Source: PALSA-1003 sp963791945 (GTDB taxonomy: Bacteria; Pseudomonadota; Gammaproteobacteria; Burkholderiales; Casimicrobiaceae). From it: a stretch of 64,000 nt of DNA. Every line of letters starts with the position of its first letter. Position 1 is the stretch's first letter. The translations under genes were made by a program, and so were the position numbers. Positions 17,903 through 26,419 of this stretch are shown here, piece after piece. Where the stretch lies: assembly GCA_963791945.1 (NCBI GenBank), contig CAWBUD010000002.1, positions 3,534,001 to 3,598,000 on the forward strand, written 5' to 3'. Below the pieces are notes generated by a model that was given only the letters and a program-made list of their open reading frames with translations, searched no databases and was not told the DNA's origin.

Positions 17903-17918
17903 AGGTCAACCCCATCAT

Positions 17919-18117
17919 CCCGGGGAGAACCTTCGCCCCGGGTCCATCGGCGTGGAAGCCAGCGCCTCGTTGCCGAGGCGACGCAGTGGTGTACGCGGAA
18001 ATGGAACCCGCGCCGATAGCCTTTGCTGTGCGATGGGCGGGTGTCTCTGCGGGCGTCACTAACAATGGTTGCGCGGGGCTGCAACCGGACCCGTCTACAA
18101 GTCCAGGCCTTGCCTGG
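17919..18117. repeat. Cluster of perfect short inverted repeats upstream of higBA
   Basis: Four further perfect hairpins follow the operator: CCCGGGG/CCCCGGG (17919-17942), CGCCTCG-TTGC-CGAGGCG (17963-17980), GGTTGC/GCAACC with an 8-nt loop (18067-18086) and CCAGGC-CTT-GCCTGG (18103-18117). They differ in sequence, so they are not one dispersed repeat. No coding sequence overlaps them. They could be terminators without U runs, a structured untranslated RNA, or regulator sites. Confidence 0.5.
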
Positions 18118-18156
18118 CGCGAACGACACGGTGGAATCGAGACGCCGTCGGCACGC

Positions 18157-18297
18157 TTAGACAGCGGGGGCGCACATAACTATGCCCGTGGGGCCATACC
18201 CCTCCGAAATCCAGCCCTTTCCGATCATGTCCTGTCTTACCTGAGGATCGATCGTGAAGCGATGGTTGGTGTCGGTTCGTCCGTTCCAGAACCTCCG
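18157..18297 (-). pseudogene. C-terminal tail of a secreted protein
   Basis: The minus strand encodes RFWNGRTDTNHRFTIDPQVR, then QDMIGKGWISEGYGPTGIVM and CAPAV before a stop at 18157. This 'RFWNGR.DTNHR.T....R..M...GW..EGYGP.GV.MC' block is a recurrent C-terminal module of secreted betaproteobacterial proteins; the family has no function I can name. Upstream it runs straight into an IS3-type OrfA fragment in another frame, so the main part of the protein is lost. Confidence 0.45.
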
Positions 18298-18454
18298 CGG
18301 CGCGCTCCAGCAGCTCCGCACGCCATTGCCCGATCTGGTTCGGGTGGACCTTGTACTGCTCGGAGAGCTCGACCAGGGTCTTTTCACCCCGAATCGCAGC
18401 CAGCGCCACCATGGCCTTGAACTTCGCTGAATGGTTCCGACGCGGTCGTTTCAT
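18285..18454 (-). pseudogene. IS3-family OrfA fragment
   Basis: Starting at ATG 18454 the frame gives MKRPRRNHSAKFKAMVALAA, then VELSEQYKVHPNQIGQWRAE and LLERAAEVL, the helix-turn-helix half of an IS3-family OrfA. It ends after about 56 codons, where a secreted-protein tail begins. It lies opposite to and just left of the complete IS3-type copy at 18587 and is of a different subgroup (the N-termini do not match). Confidence 0.6.
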
Positions 18455-18586
18455 CTCGTCTGCTCCTCGGCGACAAGGTCGCCTATTAGAGCAGAGCTAT
18501 CACTTAGCCGCCTGTCCGATTACGCGGGACCACTTCTGACAGCAATAACTGGATTTTTCTGGCAGGATATTTCGCCGGAGGTCCTG

Positions 18587-18853
18587 ATGAAGAAGTCACG
18601 ATTTACCGAATCGCAGATCGTCGCGATTCTCAAGGAAGGGGAAGCGGGGGTTGCGGTGGCACAGGTCACCCGCAAGCATGGAATAAGCGCCGCGACGTAC
18701 TACCACTGGAAGTCGAAGTACGGCGGAGCCGCGGTGTCGGAGCTCAAGCGGCTGCGTGAACTCGAGGGCGAGAACGCCAAGTTGAAGCGGATGTATGCCG
18801 ACCTGGCGTTGGAGAACACCGCGATCAAGGATGTTCTCAGCCGAAAACTCTGA
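18587..18853 (+). CDS. IS3-family OrfA (helix-turn-helix protein)
   Basis: An 88-residue protein starting at ATG 18587 (MKKSRFTESQIVAILKEGEA) preceded by GGAGG. It carries the HTH block VAQVTRKHGISAATYYHWKS and a leucine-rich C-terminal helix (ELEGENAKLKRMYADLALEN) used for multimerisation. It binds the IS ends and, by frameshift, forms the transposase with OrfB. Confidence 0.88.
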   Translation: MKKSRFTESQIVAILKEGEAGVAVAQVTRKHGISAATYYHWKSKYGGAAVSELKRLRELEGENAKLKRMYADLALENTAIKDVLSRKL

Positions 18854-18885
18854 CGCCGTCGGCCAAGCGTGAAGCGATCCGGATC

Positions 18886-19692
18886 ATGACCGAAGAACAC
18901 GGCGTACCGATCGTGCGCGCTTGCCAAGCAACCCGGCTATCGCGGGCGGCGTACTACAGGCCGGGAATTGATCGCAATGCGCGGGATGCGGAAGTGATCA
19001 CCGCGCTGCAGGCCATTGTGGCTACGGAGCAGCGGTGGGGATTCTGGAAATGCCACGATCGCTTGCGCGCCCAGGGCTACGGGTGGAACCACAAGCGTAT
19101 TTGGCGCGTGTACTGCCAACTGCGCCTCAATCTCCCGCGCCGAACCAAGCGACGGGTGCCGCAGCGCGAACGGCAGCCGCTCCTGGTCGAGCCGCGGATG
19201 AATGCGGTGTGGGCGCTCGATTTCATGCGCGACACGCTCTACAGCGGTCGCGTGTTCCGGACCTTGAACGTGATTGACGAAGCCAATCGCGGGGCATTGG
19301 GGATTGACGTGGCGGTTAGTATCCCGGCCACCCGCGTGACCACTTTCCTAACGCAGATGATCGACCTCCATGGCCGACCGGCAGCCATTCGATGCGACAA
19401 CGGCCCCGAACTCACGAGCCAGGCGTTCACTGACTGGTGCAAGGAACAGGACATCGAGTTGCGGTTCATCCAGCCAGGGAAGCCCGACCAGAATGCCTAC
19501 ATCGAACGCTTCAATCGCACCTACCGCGAGGAGGTGTTGAGCGCGTACCTCTTCGACTCATTGGACGAGGTGCGCGACATCACGACCGATTGGATCGAAC
19601 GCTACAACGAAATCCGACCCCACGATGCGCTGGGAAGCCTGCCGCCAGCGCGCTATCGCGAGCGTTTGCTCGCAGCGGAAATTCCAGCTTAG
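18886..19692 (+). CDS. IS3-family OrfB transposase (DDE integrase core)
   Basis: A 268-residue catalytic protein. It has an N-terminal HTH_21-type region (WGFWKCHDRLRAQGYGWNHK) and the rve core with the three acidic residues visible: Asp in VWALDFMRD, Asp in RCDNGPEL and Glu in NAYIERFNRTYR. The end (PHDALGSLPPARYRERL) is typical. Probably produced as an OrfAB fusion; an independent ATG exists at 18886. The sequence is intact, so the copy may be active. Confidence 0.9.
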   Translation: MTEEHGVPIVRACQATRLSRAAYYRPGIDRNARDAEVITALQAIVATEQRWGFWKCHDRLRAQGYGWNHKRIWRVYCQLRLNLPRRTKRRVPQRERQPLLVEPRMNAVWALDFMRDTLYSGRVFRTLNVIDEANRGALGIDVAVSIPATRVTTFLTQMIDLHGRPAAIRCDNGPELTSQAFTDWCKEQDIELRFIQPGKPDQNAYIERFNRTYREEVLSAYLFDSLDEVRDITTDWIERYNEIRPHDALGSLPPARYRERLLAAEIPA

Positions 19693-19790
19693 GACTGTCT
19701 ACTTGACGGGGAAGCTTACGAGCACGAGTCTGCCCCGCATCAGCGACATGGTTGCACCGCTCGCGATCGAAGTTGTCCGGCCCTAGGCGC

Positions 19791-20486
19791 CTAACTACAA
19801 CTCTCGGAGAGCCAGTCACGCCAGAAGTTCGCCGATCGCGCCTGCAGAACTGGGGCGAACCTACGCGCATCCTCTCGTAAGGACTTAACCGATATATGCG
19901 CTCCCGCCAGCTCGCACGCATGCCCGATATACCATTGTTCCAGGATCGATGAGTCGACTTCCGGGTGAAACTGGACGGCGAGCCCCCGCCTGCCCCACGA
20001 GAACGCCTGATTGGCATACGCGGTCGTCGAAGCTAAGAGTACCGCTCCCACGGGAATATCGAACGTATCCCCGTGCCAATGCAGCACCTTCGTTCCGTCC
20101 AGCTGCCTCAAAGGAGATTCCTTCCCGGTCTGGGTAAGCCTGAACTCGTGCCAGCCGATTTCTTTTGTTGGCCCAGCGTAGACTTTCGCACCGAGCGCAC
20201 GAGCCATGATCTGCGCCCCCAAGCAAATCCCCAGGGTTGGTTGGTCTTTCCTAAGGCGGCTTTCGACGAGCTCGAGTTCCTTGAGTAGGAAAGGGTAGGT
20301 ATCTTCCTCGTAGGCACCGATGGGCCCACCAAGCACCACAAGTAGATCGACATTCGAATCGATCCTGCTCAGGTCGTCCCTGCCTGCTTCGCGGTATTCG
20401 ATGCTGTATCCGTCGGCTCGCAGAATCAGTTCAAGGTTCCCCAGATTCTCGAAGGACACGTGGCGGATGGCGAGCGCTGTCTTCAT
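19791..20486 (-). CDS. Class I glutamine amidotransferase domain protein (GMP-synthase-like)
   Basis: A 231-residue stand-alone amidotransferase. The nucleophile elbow GICLGAQ contains the catalytic Cys, and the His/Glu pair lies in VQFHPEVD. The oxyanion strand VVLGGPIGAYE and the GWHEFRLT segment match the GMP-synthase-like subgroup that releases ammonia from glutamine or acts on gamma-glutamyl compounds. Start: ATG 20484-20486 (a GTG codon precedes it). It lies 69 bp downstream of the TRAP large permease on the same strand and may be part of that operon. The acceptor substrate is unknown. Confidence 0.85.
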   Translation of the reverse strand: MKTALAIRHVSFENLGNLELILRADGYSIEYREAGRDDLSRIDSNVDLLVVLGGPIGAYEEDTYPFLLKELELVESRLRKDQPTLGICLGAQIMARALGAKVYAGPTKEIGWHEFRLTQTGKESPLRQLDGTKVLHWHGDTFDIPVGAVLLASTTAYANQAFSWGRRGLAVQFHPEVDSSILEQWYIGHACELAGAHISVKSLREDARRFAPVLQARSANFWRDWLSESCS

Positions 20487-20557
20487 CACCTGACTATCGG
20501 GCTAATCTTGCCGTGTCTGCAGTTCCGCGACTCTTCAATTATCGAGCTGCTCTTAGC

Positions 20558-21844
20558 TTATCGGAACCATAGGGATAGCCACGGCACAAAGCCGATAATC
20601 ATGACCGCGACCGTCAGGGCCACGCACAAAGGCCAAGTGCGCCAAGCAATGGTGAGGTAAGGAACGCCACTAACCGCTGATGCAGCAAATAGGTTGATGC
20701 CTACTGGCGGGGTTATGAACCCGACCGTCAACGCGCATACGACGTAGACGCCCAGATGTACCGGATCGAATCCGAGACTCATCCCAATAGGAAGAAGAAT
20801 CGGCATCATGATGATCAGCGCAGCGATCGTCTCCAAAAAGCAACCGAGGACAAACAGAACAAGATAGATCATCAGTACTCCGGTCACATACCCGGAGGGT
20901 ATCGAAAGCATATATCCGGCCAACCGATCGGGGATACGAAGCACCGCAAGCACTTCAGCTAGCAAGACTGAAAATGCAATCACTGTGCCGATGATTCCTG
21001 TGATGGCACCACTGCGCACGAGGAGCTTGGGTATGTCCTTCCACGTCACGCCTCTCGTCAGGAATAGTTCGACGACCAGGCAGTAGCCGACTGCAACTGC
21101 TGCGGCCTCGGTCGGTGTGAATGCACCGCTGTAGATTCCGCCCAAGATAACGGCTGGCGCTCCGAGCCCATAGCGCGCCTCCCAAGTAGCCTTAAGGAGC
21201 TCCCTCAAGCGAAACGGCACTCGGTCTGCTGCACCCCAGTTGCTATTGCGGCAAACGAAATAATTAGCTACGCACATCAGCGCCGCCATGAGCACGCCCG
21301 GCATGACCCCGCCAAGGAACAGATCGCCCACCGAGGTCGAGGTAATGACGCCGTAGATGATGAAGATCAAGCTTGGTGGGACGATGATACCGAGACATCC
21401 CCCCGATGCAGCGAGCGCCGCTGCGTAGGGCTTCTTGTAACCATGCTCCACCATCGATGGGATCATGATCTTACCAATTGCGGCAGTGTCGGCTGAATTG
21501 GATCCGCTCGTGCCTGCAAAGAAAAAGCAACCCATAATGGTTGCCATCCCGAGGCCTCCCGTAACCCAACCGACCGCCGCTTGTCCGAGGCGTACGAGCT
21601 GTCGCGCGATGCGACCTGTGGCAATGATGTCTCCTGTCAAGATAAACAGTGGCATCGCGAGCAATGCCCAGTTATCGATAGCCGTAAAAGGCACTTCACC
21701 TAGCACTGTCGGAGAGTAGATCCCTAGGATGGAGACCATCGCCAACGACCCGACCCCGAGAACGATGAATAGCGGTAGCCCGATCGCCAGATGCACGAGC
21801 ATCAGCACACCGATTACGAGCACGACGGCGTCACTATGACTCAC
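20558..21844 (-). CDS. dctM: TRAP transporter large permease (DctM family)
   Basis: A 428-residue membrane protein with about 11-12 hydrophobic segments. Landmarks are IGLPLFIVLGVGSLAMVSIL at the start, ALLAMPLFILTGDIIATGRI, FFAGTSGSNSADTAAIGKIM and the conserved end GFITPPVGINLFAASAVSGV. It starts at a GTG overlapping the small permease gene by 11 bp. As the ion-motive subunit of a DctPQM system it imports an organic acid captured by the periplasmic protein encoded at 22500. Confidence 0.92.
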   Translation of the reverse strand: MSHSDAVVLVIGVLMLVHLAIGLPLFIVLGVGSLAMVSILGIYSPTVLGEVPFTAIDNWALLAMPLFILTGDIIATGRIARQLVRLGQAAVGWVTGGLGMATIMGCFFFAGTSGSNSADTAAIGKIMIPSMVEHGYKKPYAAALAASGGCLGIIVPPSLIFIIYGVITSTSVGDLFLGGVMPGVLMAALMCVANYFVCRNSNWGAADRVPFRLRELLKATWEARYGLGAPAVILGGIYSGAFTPTEAAAVAVGYCLVVELFLTRGVTWKDIPKLLVRSGAITGIIGTVIAFSVLLAEVLAVLRIPDRLAGYMLSIPSGYVTGVLMIYLVLFVLGCFLETIAALIIMMPILLPIGMSLGFDPVHLGVYVVCALTVGFITPPVGINLFAASAVSGVPYLTIAWRTWPLCVALTVAVMIIGFVPWLSLWFR

Positions 21845-22355
21845 CGAACCCCCCTCCGCCGAGCGGTACTTCGCCGCGTTGCTTATAGCTTTTGACGCTT
21901 CGTAGAAAACGTTGAACCACGCGGTAAGCTAACAAGGCCCAGCCGATCGGCAATGCCGCTTGAGCGAAAGCCATATTCAAATCGAACCCTGTCATCAGGG
22001 TATCAGTAGCAATCGATAGCTTCACGACACCCAGCGAGTAGTAGATGACGAGCGCTGCTAGGACGAGACAGATGAGGTCGAAATACAGGTACAAGATAAG
22101 CCGACCACGTGGACCCAGAAGACGGGGCACGATATCGATTCGAATGTGATCGTTGGACTTCGCGACTTCGGCCGCAGCAATGTAGACCAAGTATACGAAT
22201 GCATAGCGGGCCGTCATCTCGCCCCACTGGCTGGACGAGCCGAAAACGTAACGCCGAACAACTTCCACCAAAATGATCAGGCAAAAGTAGCCATAGAAGA
22301 GCGTCATTAACCAGCGCTCAAGCTGCTGATCAACGCGCGACCATATGCTTCGCAT
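21834..22355 (-). CDS. dctQ: TRAP transporter small permease (DctQ family)
   Basis: A 173-residue protein with four membrane helices (LMTLFYGYFCLIILVEVV, ARYAFVYLVYIAAAEV, LILYLYFDLICLVLAALVIY, QAALPIGWALLAYRVV) and the DctQ landmarks 'WGEM.ARY.FV' and DHIRIDIV. It overlaps dctM by 11 bp and follows dctP by 144 bp on the same strand. Confidence 0.9.
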   Translation of the reverse strand: MRSIWSRVDQQLERWLMTLFYGYFCLIILVEVVRRYVFGSSSQWGEMTARYAFVYLVYIAAAEVAKSNDHIRIDIVPRLLGPRGRLILYLYFDLICLVLAALVIYYSLGVVKLSIATDTLMTGFDLNMAFAQAALPIGWALLAYRVVQRFLRSVKSYKQRGEVPLGGGGFGES

Positions 22356-22499
22356 ATAGGTCCAGCGGTTCGTTCTAATGTGAGATAGTGCGCACGAACA
22401 TTCTCCGGGCCAGCCTTGTGGCCCACGTGGTCCGTGTCATGTTGTCCCCCGCCGCTCTAGCGCAATGGCGGCAGGTATCGAGAGCCTAGCAGACAAGCG

Positions 22500-23573
22500 T
22501 CAGGCAAGCTTCTGACCGAGCTCCGCGACGCGCTGGTAGAGTTCCTTCCCGTAACGCTCCTTCCACTGGCCCCACTCGGGGCGTTGATGCCCAACGGCAG
22601 CTACCCACTGCTTGCGCTCATCAGGACTGAGGTCGATAACTTTAATACCCAGCGCCTTCCATTCGGCCCACATCCGGTCATTCGCCGCGCGCTGCCCTAC
22701 TTGCTCGTGGTGCCACGCTTCGGTGGCAGCCCGCTCGATAGCCCCGCGTACGTCCTCTGGCAGGGCATCGAACCACCTTTTCCCGACGACGACGACGTGG
22801 GCGTTAAAGCTCATGCCGATGCGCGTCACCGTTCCGATAGTCTCTTGGATTCGCGCCGAAGTCAGAGGACCCAGACCGACGTTCAATGCATCGGCCGCAC
22901 CTTGCTGCATCGCTTGATATGTTTCCGCCCAATCGACAGAAACCGGATTCCCTGGCGTAAGCCCGAAGGCCTGCTGCTCGATCTTCGAGCTGGTGACGCG
23001 GATCTTCAGACCCTTCAAGTCGGACGGCAGCCGCACTTCGCGGTTGACCTTCTTGCTCACCCCGAACACGCGCAATCCGGTGTTGGCCCACATGCCCGCG
23101 AGCACCTTGAAGCCCTTCGCCGCCGGCTCGGTGCCAAGCTTCGACTGCATGAAGTACGGGTCCTGCAGGAATCTCTCGAACGCGTCGTTGGAGGCGAACA
23201 GATAGGGGAAATCCAGCACGTTGTACGATTCGGAGAATGGCGTGAAGTTCTGCATCGAAAGCTGGCACGCCTGGATGGCGTTCTGCTGGACCTTCTGCGG
23301 CAGAATGTTCTGCCCTCCGAGCTCGCCGCTGCCATGCACGTCCACCAGGAGCTTGCCCTGGCTGTATTTCTCTGCGGCCTGCTTGAATTGATCGATGCCC
23401 GTGACGACGTACTTCTCCGTCGCTTCCGAAAAGGTGTGGGCCAGGATCATGGTGTGATCCGGCTTTCCTTGCGCATGCGCGGAAGTACGAAGCAGCGGCC
23501 ACGAAACGAGCGAGCCGACGCTTGCAAGACCTCCGAGCACCACCTGCCTGCGTTTTGTCTTCGCCGTATCCAT
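22500..23573 (-). CDS. dctP: TRAP transporter periplasmic binding protein (DctP family)
   Basis: A 357-residue solute receptor. Its signal peptide carries a KRRQVVLGG twin-arginine-like motif and a hydrophobic core ending SAHAQG. DctP hallmarks follow: ILAHTFSEATEKYVVTGIDQ, DVHGSGELGGQNILPQKVQQ, the PYLF segment, and LKGLKIRVTSSKIEQQAFGL with the conserved Arg that holds a carboxylate. So the ligand is probably a small organic acid. It sits between the lyase-type gene and dctQ in the IclR-linked cluster. Confidence 0.92.
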   Translation of the reverse strand: MDTAKTKRRQVVLGGLASVGSLVSWPLLRTSAHAQGKPDHTMILAHTFSEATEKYVVTGIDQFKQAAEKYSQGKLLVDVHGSGELGGQNILPQKVQQNAIQACQLSMQNFTPFSESYNVLDFPYLFASNDAFERFLQDPYFMQSKLGTEPAAKGFKVLAGMWANTGLRVFGVSKKVNREVRLPSDLKGLKIRVTSSKIEQQAFGLTPGNPVSVDWAETYQAMQQGAADALNVGLGPLTSARIQETIGTVTRIGMSFNAHVVVVGKRWFDALPEDVRGAIERAATEAWHHEQVGQRAANDRMWAEWKALGIKVIDLSPDERKQWVAAVGHQRPEWGQWKERYGKELYQRVAELGQKLA

Positions 23574-23602
23574 CGCTGTTCTCCTCCTTCAACACGCTCT
23601 CG

Positions 23603-24499
23603 TCAATGGAGAGCATCCATTTCGACCAATATCTCCTTAAGCCGTCTTGCCGGCTCCGCGCCCAGTTCGGGCAATGGAGGCCGTGGCTTGCCCAGTTTCA
23701 GTTCGGTCCATTGCGACATCGCCTTGATCGACTGCGGTACCCCGTGAAAGCGGAAGAAATCGAAAAGCGGTTGCACTCGCCGGTAAAGCGCTTCGGCCTG
23801 CGGCGCGAAGGGATCCTTCGCCAGAGCGCGGTAGAGCTCGACGCAGGGTTTGGCGATGAGCGGGTGCAGCATGGCCTCCCACCCCACGGCACCCAGGCGG
23901 AAGGCGTCCACGCACTGGTAATGGAATCCGCAGAGAAGGGCAAAGCGCTCGCCGCAGAGCGATTTGATATCGCGAATGCGACGCACGTCGCCTGAGGCCT
24001 CCTTGACCGATCGGATCGCACGGATCGCTCCCATCGCCGCGATCTTTTCCGGGGTGAAATCGAAGCGCGTCGGTGCCGTGATGTTGTAGAGACGTATGGG
24101 CACCTCGACCGCCGAGCCGACGGCTTCGAAGTGCCGATAGGCGTCCTCGAAGCCAATGGCGAAGTACTGCTGCATGTCGAGCATCAGGTTCGTCGCTCCG
24201 GCCGCTTCCGCCTGCTTCGCGTACTCGATCGTCTGCCGGGTCGATAACGCGCCGATGCCCACGTTGAGGCTTACTCTTCCGGACACGACCTTGCCGATGG
24301 TGGTCGCGACCAGCTGGCGCTCCTTTTCGCTCAGGTACGGACCCTCGCACGTGCTCGCGATGCAGGTGATGCCGTCGACGCCCGTGGCGACCATCGCCGA
24401 CGCATAGTCCCTCAGCGCCTCCGCATCGACATCACCGCCCTCGTTGTAGGGCGTGGCGATGTAGCAAAAGAGCCCGTTCTCGTTCTCCTGCGCCCTCAC
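23603..24499 (-). CDS. Dihydrodipicolinate synthase/N-acetylneuraminate lyase family enzyme
   Basis: A 298-residue TIM-barrel aldolase or lyase of the DapA family. The Schiff-base Lys is in AIRSVKEASGDVRR and the catalytic Tyr in IRLYNITAPTRFD; the N-terminal LFCYIATPYNEGGDVD replaces the usual 'TP...DG..D'. GTG 24499 has a GAGGAG Shine-Dalgarno and gives the family's normal length; the frame is open to another GTG at 24553. Genetic linkage to a cupin and a TRAP importer under an IclR regulator argues for catabolism of an imported keto- or hydroxy-acid rather than lysine synthesis. Confidence 0.87.
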   Translation of the reverse strand: MRAQENENGLFCYIATPYNEGGDVDAEALRDYASAMVATGVDGITCIASTCEGPYLSEKERQLVATTIGKVVSGRVSLNVGIGALSTRQTIEYAKQAEAAGATNLMLDMQQYFAIGFEDAYRHFEAVGSAVEVPIRLYNITAPTRFDFTPEKIAAMGAIRAIRSVKEASGDVRRIRDIKSLCGERFALLCGFHYQCVDAFRLGAVGWEAMLHPLIAKPCVELYRALAKDPFAPQAEALYRRVQPLFDFFRFHGVPQSIKAMSQWTELKLGKPRPPLPELGAEPARRLKEILVEMDALH

Positions 24500-24585
24500 T
24501 GTAGCTCGCTCCTCGACATGAGGTTCATGTTCGGTCTGCTTGCTCGGAAACACCGTCTTCGGCTACAGAGGACGAAGCGTTATCG

Positions 24586-24993
24586 TTACGGCGAAGGAAA
24601 GACGTCGCGCTCGGAGCCCACATCGACCGTTTCGCCGGTGCTGGCGAAGGTGCGCGTCGCCTGGGCCGCTCCGTAGATCACCATCACCAACGCCGGTCCG
24701 TCGCCGACGTTGGTGAACTCGTGCGGCACGCCGGCCGAAATGTAGGTCGAATCGTAACGCCCGCAGTCGAAGACCTGATCGGCGAGAGTGATCCTAAGCC
24801 GGCCCTCGAGAACCGTGACCTGCTCTTCGCAGTTATGGAGATGCCGGGGCACCGCGGTCCCCGGGTCCATGCGGGTGATGCCCGATTTGATGTTCTTCGT
24901 TCCCTGCTTCGGGCTGGCGATGACCAGGTTGACGATTCCTTCGCAGCGCTTTACCCGGGGCAGGCTCGCGAAAGGCAGGTAATGGATTTCCAT
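24586..24993 (-). CDS. Single-domain cupin
   Basis: A 135-residue cupin with motif 1 PRHLHNCEEQVTVLEGRLRI (metal ligands His, His, Glu) and motif 2 ISAGVPHEFTNVGDG (His). The Shine-Dalgarno GGAGG is just upstream of ATG 24993. It is the first gene of the cluster that runs through the DapA-like enzyme and TRAP genes, divergent from the IclR regulator. It could be a dioxygenase, an isomerase or an acid-binding accessory; the sequence does not decide. Confidence 0.82.
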   Translation of the reverse strand: MEIHYLPFASLPRVKRCEGIVNLVIASPKQGTKNIKSGITRMDPGTAVPRHLHNCEEQVTVLEGRLRITLADQVFDCGRYDSTYISAGVPHEFTNVGDGPALVMVIYGAAQATRTFASTGETVDVGSERDVFPSP

Positions 24994-25101
24994 GCCTCCA
25001 CCGTTGGCTTCGATTTGCCGAGTCGATTTCGTCGCGCCAGTCTTTCACAGGAGCGCCGCGCGTTTCAATACGATCGTGCAAAAATGAGAGCCAACAATTC
25101 C

Positions 25102-25118
25102 ATTATTTCGCGCATAAT
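25102..25118. promoter_or_regulatory. Dyad in the divergent iclR/cupin promoter region
   Basis: ATTAT-TTCGCGC-ATAAT, a 5-7-5 inverted repeat in the AT-rich intergenic region (24994-25173), is a candidate IclR operator. A TATAAT hexamer at 25139-25144 could be the -10 box of the iclR gene on the plus strand; no good -35 is seen. Confidence 0.4.
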
Positions 25119-25173
25119 CGCCGGAAGGGATTTTTTCTTATAATTTTCAAGGCGCACACCCCGATGCCTTCCG

Positions 25174-25950
25174 ATGCCTGACAGGGCAATACGCCCGCGC
25201 GCGCCGCCGAGCCTGCGCACCATCGAAATCGCCGAGACCGTCTCGCGCTCGGCGAATCCGCTGAGCCTCGGCGCGATCGCGGACGCCACCGGCATTCCGA
25301 AGCCGACACTGCACCGCCTGATCGGCGTGCTGGTGGAAGCCGGGGTGTTGCTGCGCGAACCGCATGCGAAGACGTATTCGCCGGGCGAGCGGTTGTGGGC
25401 CATCGCGAACGGCATCGCCGACCATGCGTCGCTGCGCAACGAGCGCCACGCCATTCTCAGGAATCTCGTCGAGCAGATCGGCGAAACATGCAACTTCACT
25501 ACGCTCGATGGCACCGATGTCGTTTACGTCGATCGCGTCGAATCCGCGTGGCCGCTGCGGCTTAGCCTGCACCCCGGCTCCCGGGTGCCGATCCATTGCA
25601 CCTCTAGCGGCAAGCTGTACCTGAGCTACATGCCGGCGCGGCAGCGCCGACGCCTGGTCGGCGAGGTGCCCCTGAAGCGCTACACCGCCAAGACCATCAC
25701 AGACCCTGCCCGCCTGGAGGTGGAATTCGCAAGGATTCGGCGGTCCAGGGTGTCAACCGATGACGAAGGCTATCTGGCGGGGTTGATCTCCGTCGCCGTC
25801 CCGGTCTGGGGCCGCAATCGCCGGGTCATCGGCACCGTAGCCGTCCACGCGCCAACGGCGCGAATGAGCCTCAAGCATGCGCTCGAGCATGTCGGCCTCT
25901 TGAAGCGGGCGGCCAGCGATCTCGGCCACATCTACCGGCGCTTCAAATGA
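25174..25950 (+). CDS. IclR-family transcriptional regulator
   Basis: A 258-residue regulator with an N-terminal winged helix (PSLRTIEIAETVSRSANPLS, then IADATGIPKPTLHRLIGVLV) and a C-terminal effector domain with the IclR landmarks YVDRVESAWPLRLSLHPGSR, VPIHCTSSGKLYLSYM and 'DEGYLAGLISVAVPV'. It is divergent from the cupin/lyase/TRAP cluster, which it probably controls in response to the substrate or product of that pathway. Confidence 0.9.
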   Translation: MPDRAIRPRAPPSLRTIEIAETVSRSANPLSLGAIADATGIPKPTLHRLIGVLVEAGVLLREPHAKTYSPGERLWAIANGIADHASLRNERHAILRNLVEQIGETCNFTTLDGTDVVYVDRVESAWPLRLSLHPGSRVPIHCTSSGKLYLSYMPARQRRRLVGEVPLKRYTAKTITDPARLEVEFARIRRSRVSTDDEGYLAGLISVAVPVWGRNRRVIGTVAVHAPTARMSLKHALEHVGLLKRAASDLGHIYRRFK

Positions 25951-25977
25951 GCACGGTTGTCGCGCAGCTCGTGCCGC

Positions 25978-26110
25978 TTACGTCAGCACGTAGTAAATCC
26001 CCGTCCCGAACAGTACTGGCGCGACGAACGTCTTCAGCGCTTTCTCGTTCAAGTACTGGTTGAGCGTCGGGCCGAGGAACCATCCCACGACCACGTCCGG
26101 GATCTCGCTT
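25978..26110 (-). pseudogene. Possible C-terminal remnant of a TauE/SafE-like permease
   Basis: Before the stop at 25978 the minus strand reads IPDVVVGWFLGPTLNQYLNE followed by KALKTFVAPVLFGTGIYYVL. This resembles the last amphipathic segment and final helix of TauE/SafE permeases. No earlier part of such a protein is visible upstream. It is a weak, short match; the region 25951-26349 otherwise shows nothing recognisable. Confidence 0.25.
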
Positions 26111-26349
26111 GCGGCCTGCGCCCAGTCGACATGGACGCGGAGCGCGCGGTACGTGGCGCGCCCGGGCTCGTGTCGCCACCATCGCCACTCCAGGCAGAGT
26201 CCAAGCTGTGCTGAAGGTTGCCGTGGCGCCATCGCCACGTGGACCCAAACATTCCATGGGTGCTCGTTCGAGCGCTCAACGATCAACCCGCGCGCCGCCG
26301 ACATGCCTGCGCCCTGCTGCTTGACACCAGGCTCCACTTGCCTGATCCT

Positions 26350-26367
26350 ATGATTGGATGCAATCAT
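26350..26367. promoter_or_regulatory. GntR-type operator before the hydroxyproline-like operon
   Basis: A perfect dyad, ATGATTG-GATG-CAATCAT. Its core ATTGGATGCAAT (26353-26364) recurs with one change at 33556-33567 before the GntR/FCD gene. It overlaps a TATGAT -10-like hexamer (26349-26354) and lies 53 bp before the first gene of the operon. Confidence 0.6.
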
Positions 26368-26419
26368 ACATCGCGGGCTAGCGCGCTGCCGCGTTTGACC
26401 TTACATCCGGGGAGTTCCT

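Larger units (their letters stand above)
18540..19705 (+). mobile_element. IS3-family insertion sequence, apparently complete in coding capacity
   Basis: Two consecutive genes, orfA (18587-18853) and orfB (18886-19692), in the arrangement of the IS3 family. A run of four A residues near the end of orfA (GAAAACTC, 18842-18849) is a candidate frameshift site for the OrfAB fusion. I could not find convincing terminal inverted repeats or a target duplication, so the outer limits are approximate. Confidence 0.7.

Noticed and set aside
17874..18065. Longer HigB start
   Set aside because: It would cross the operator palindrome and hairpins; the family starts with MRVI at 17873.
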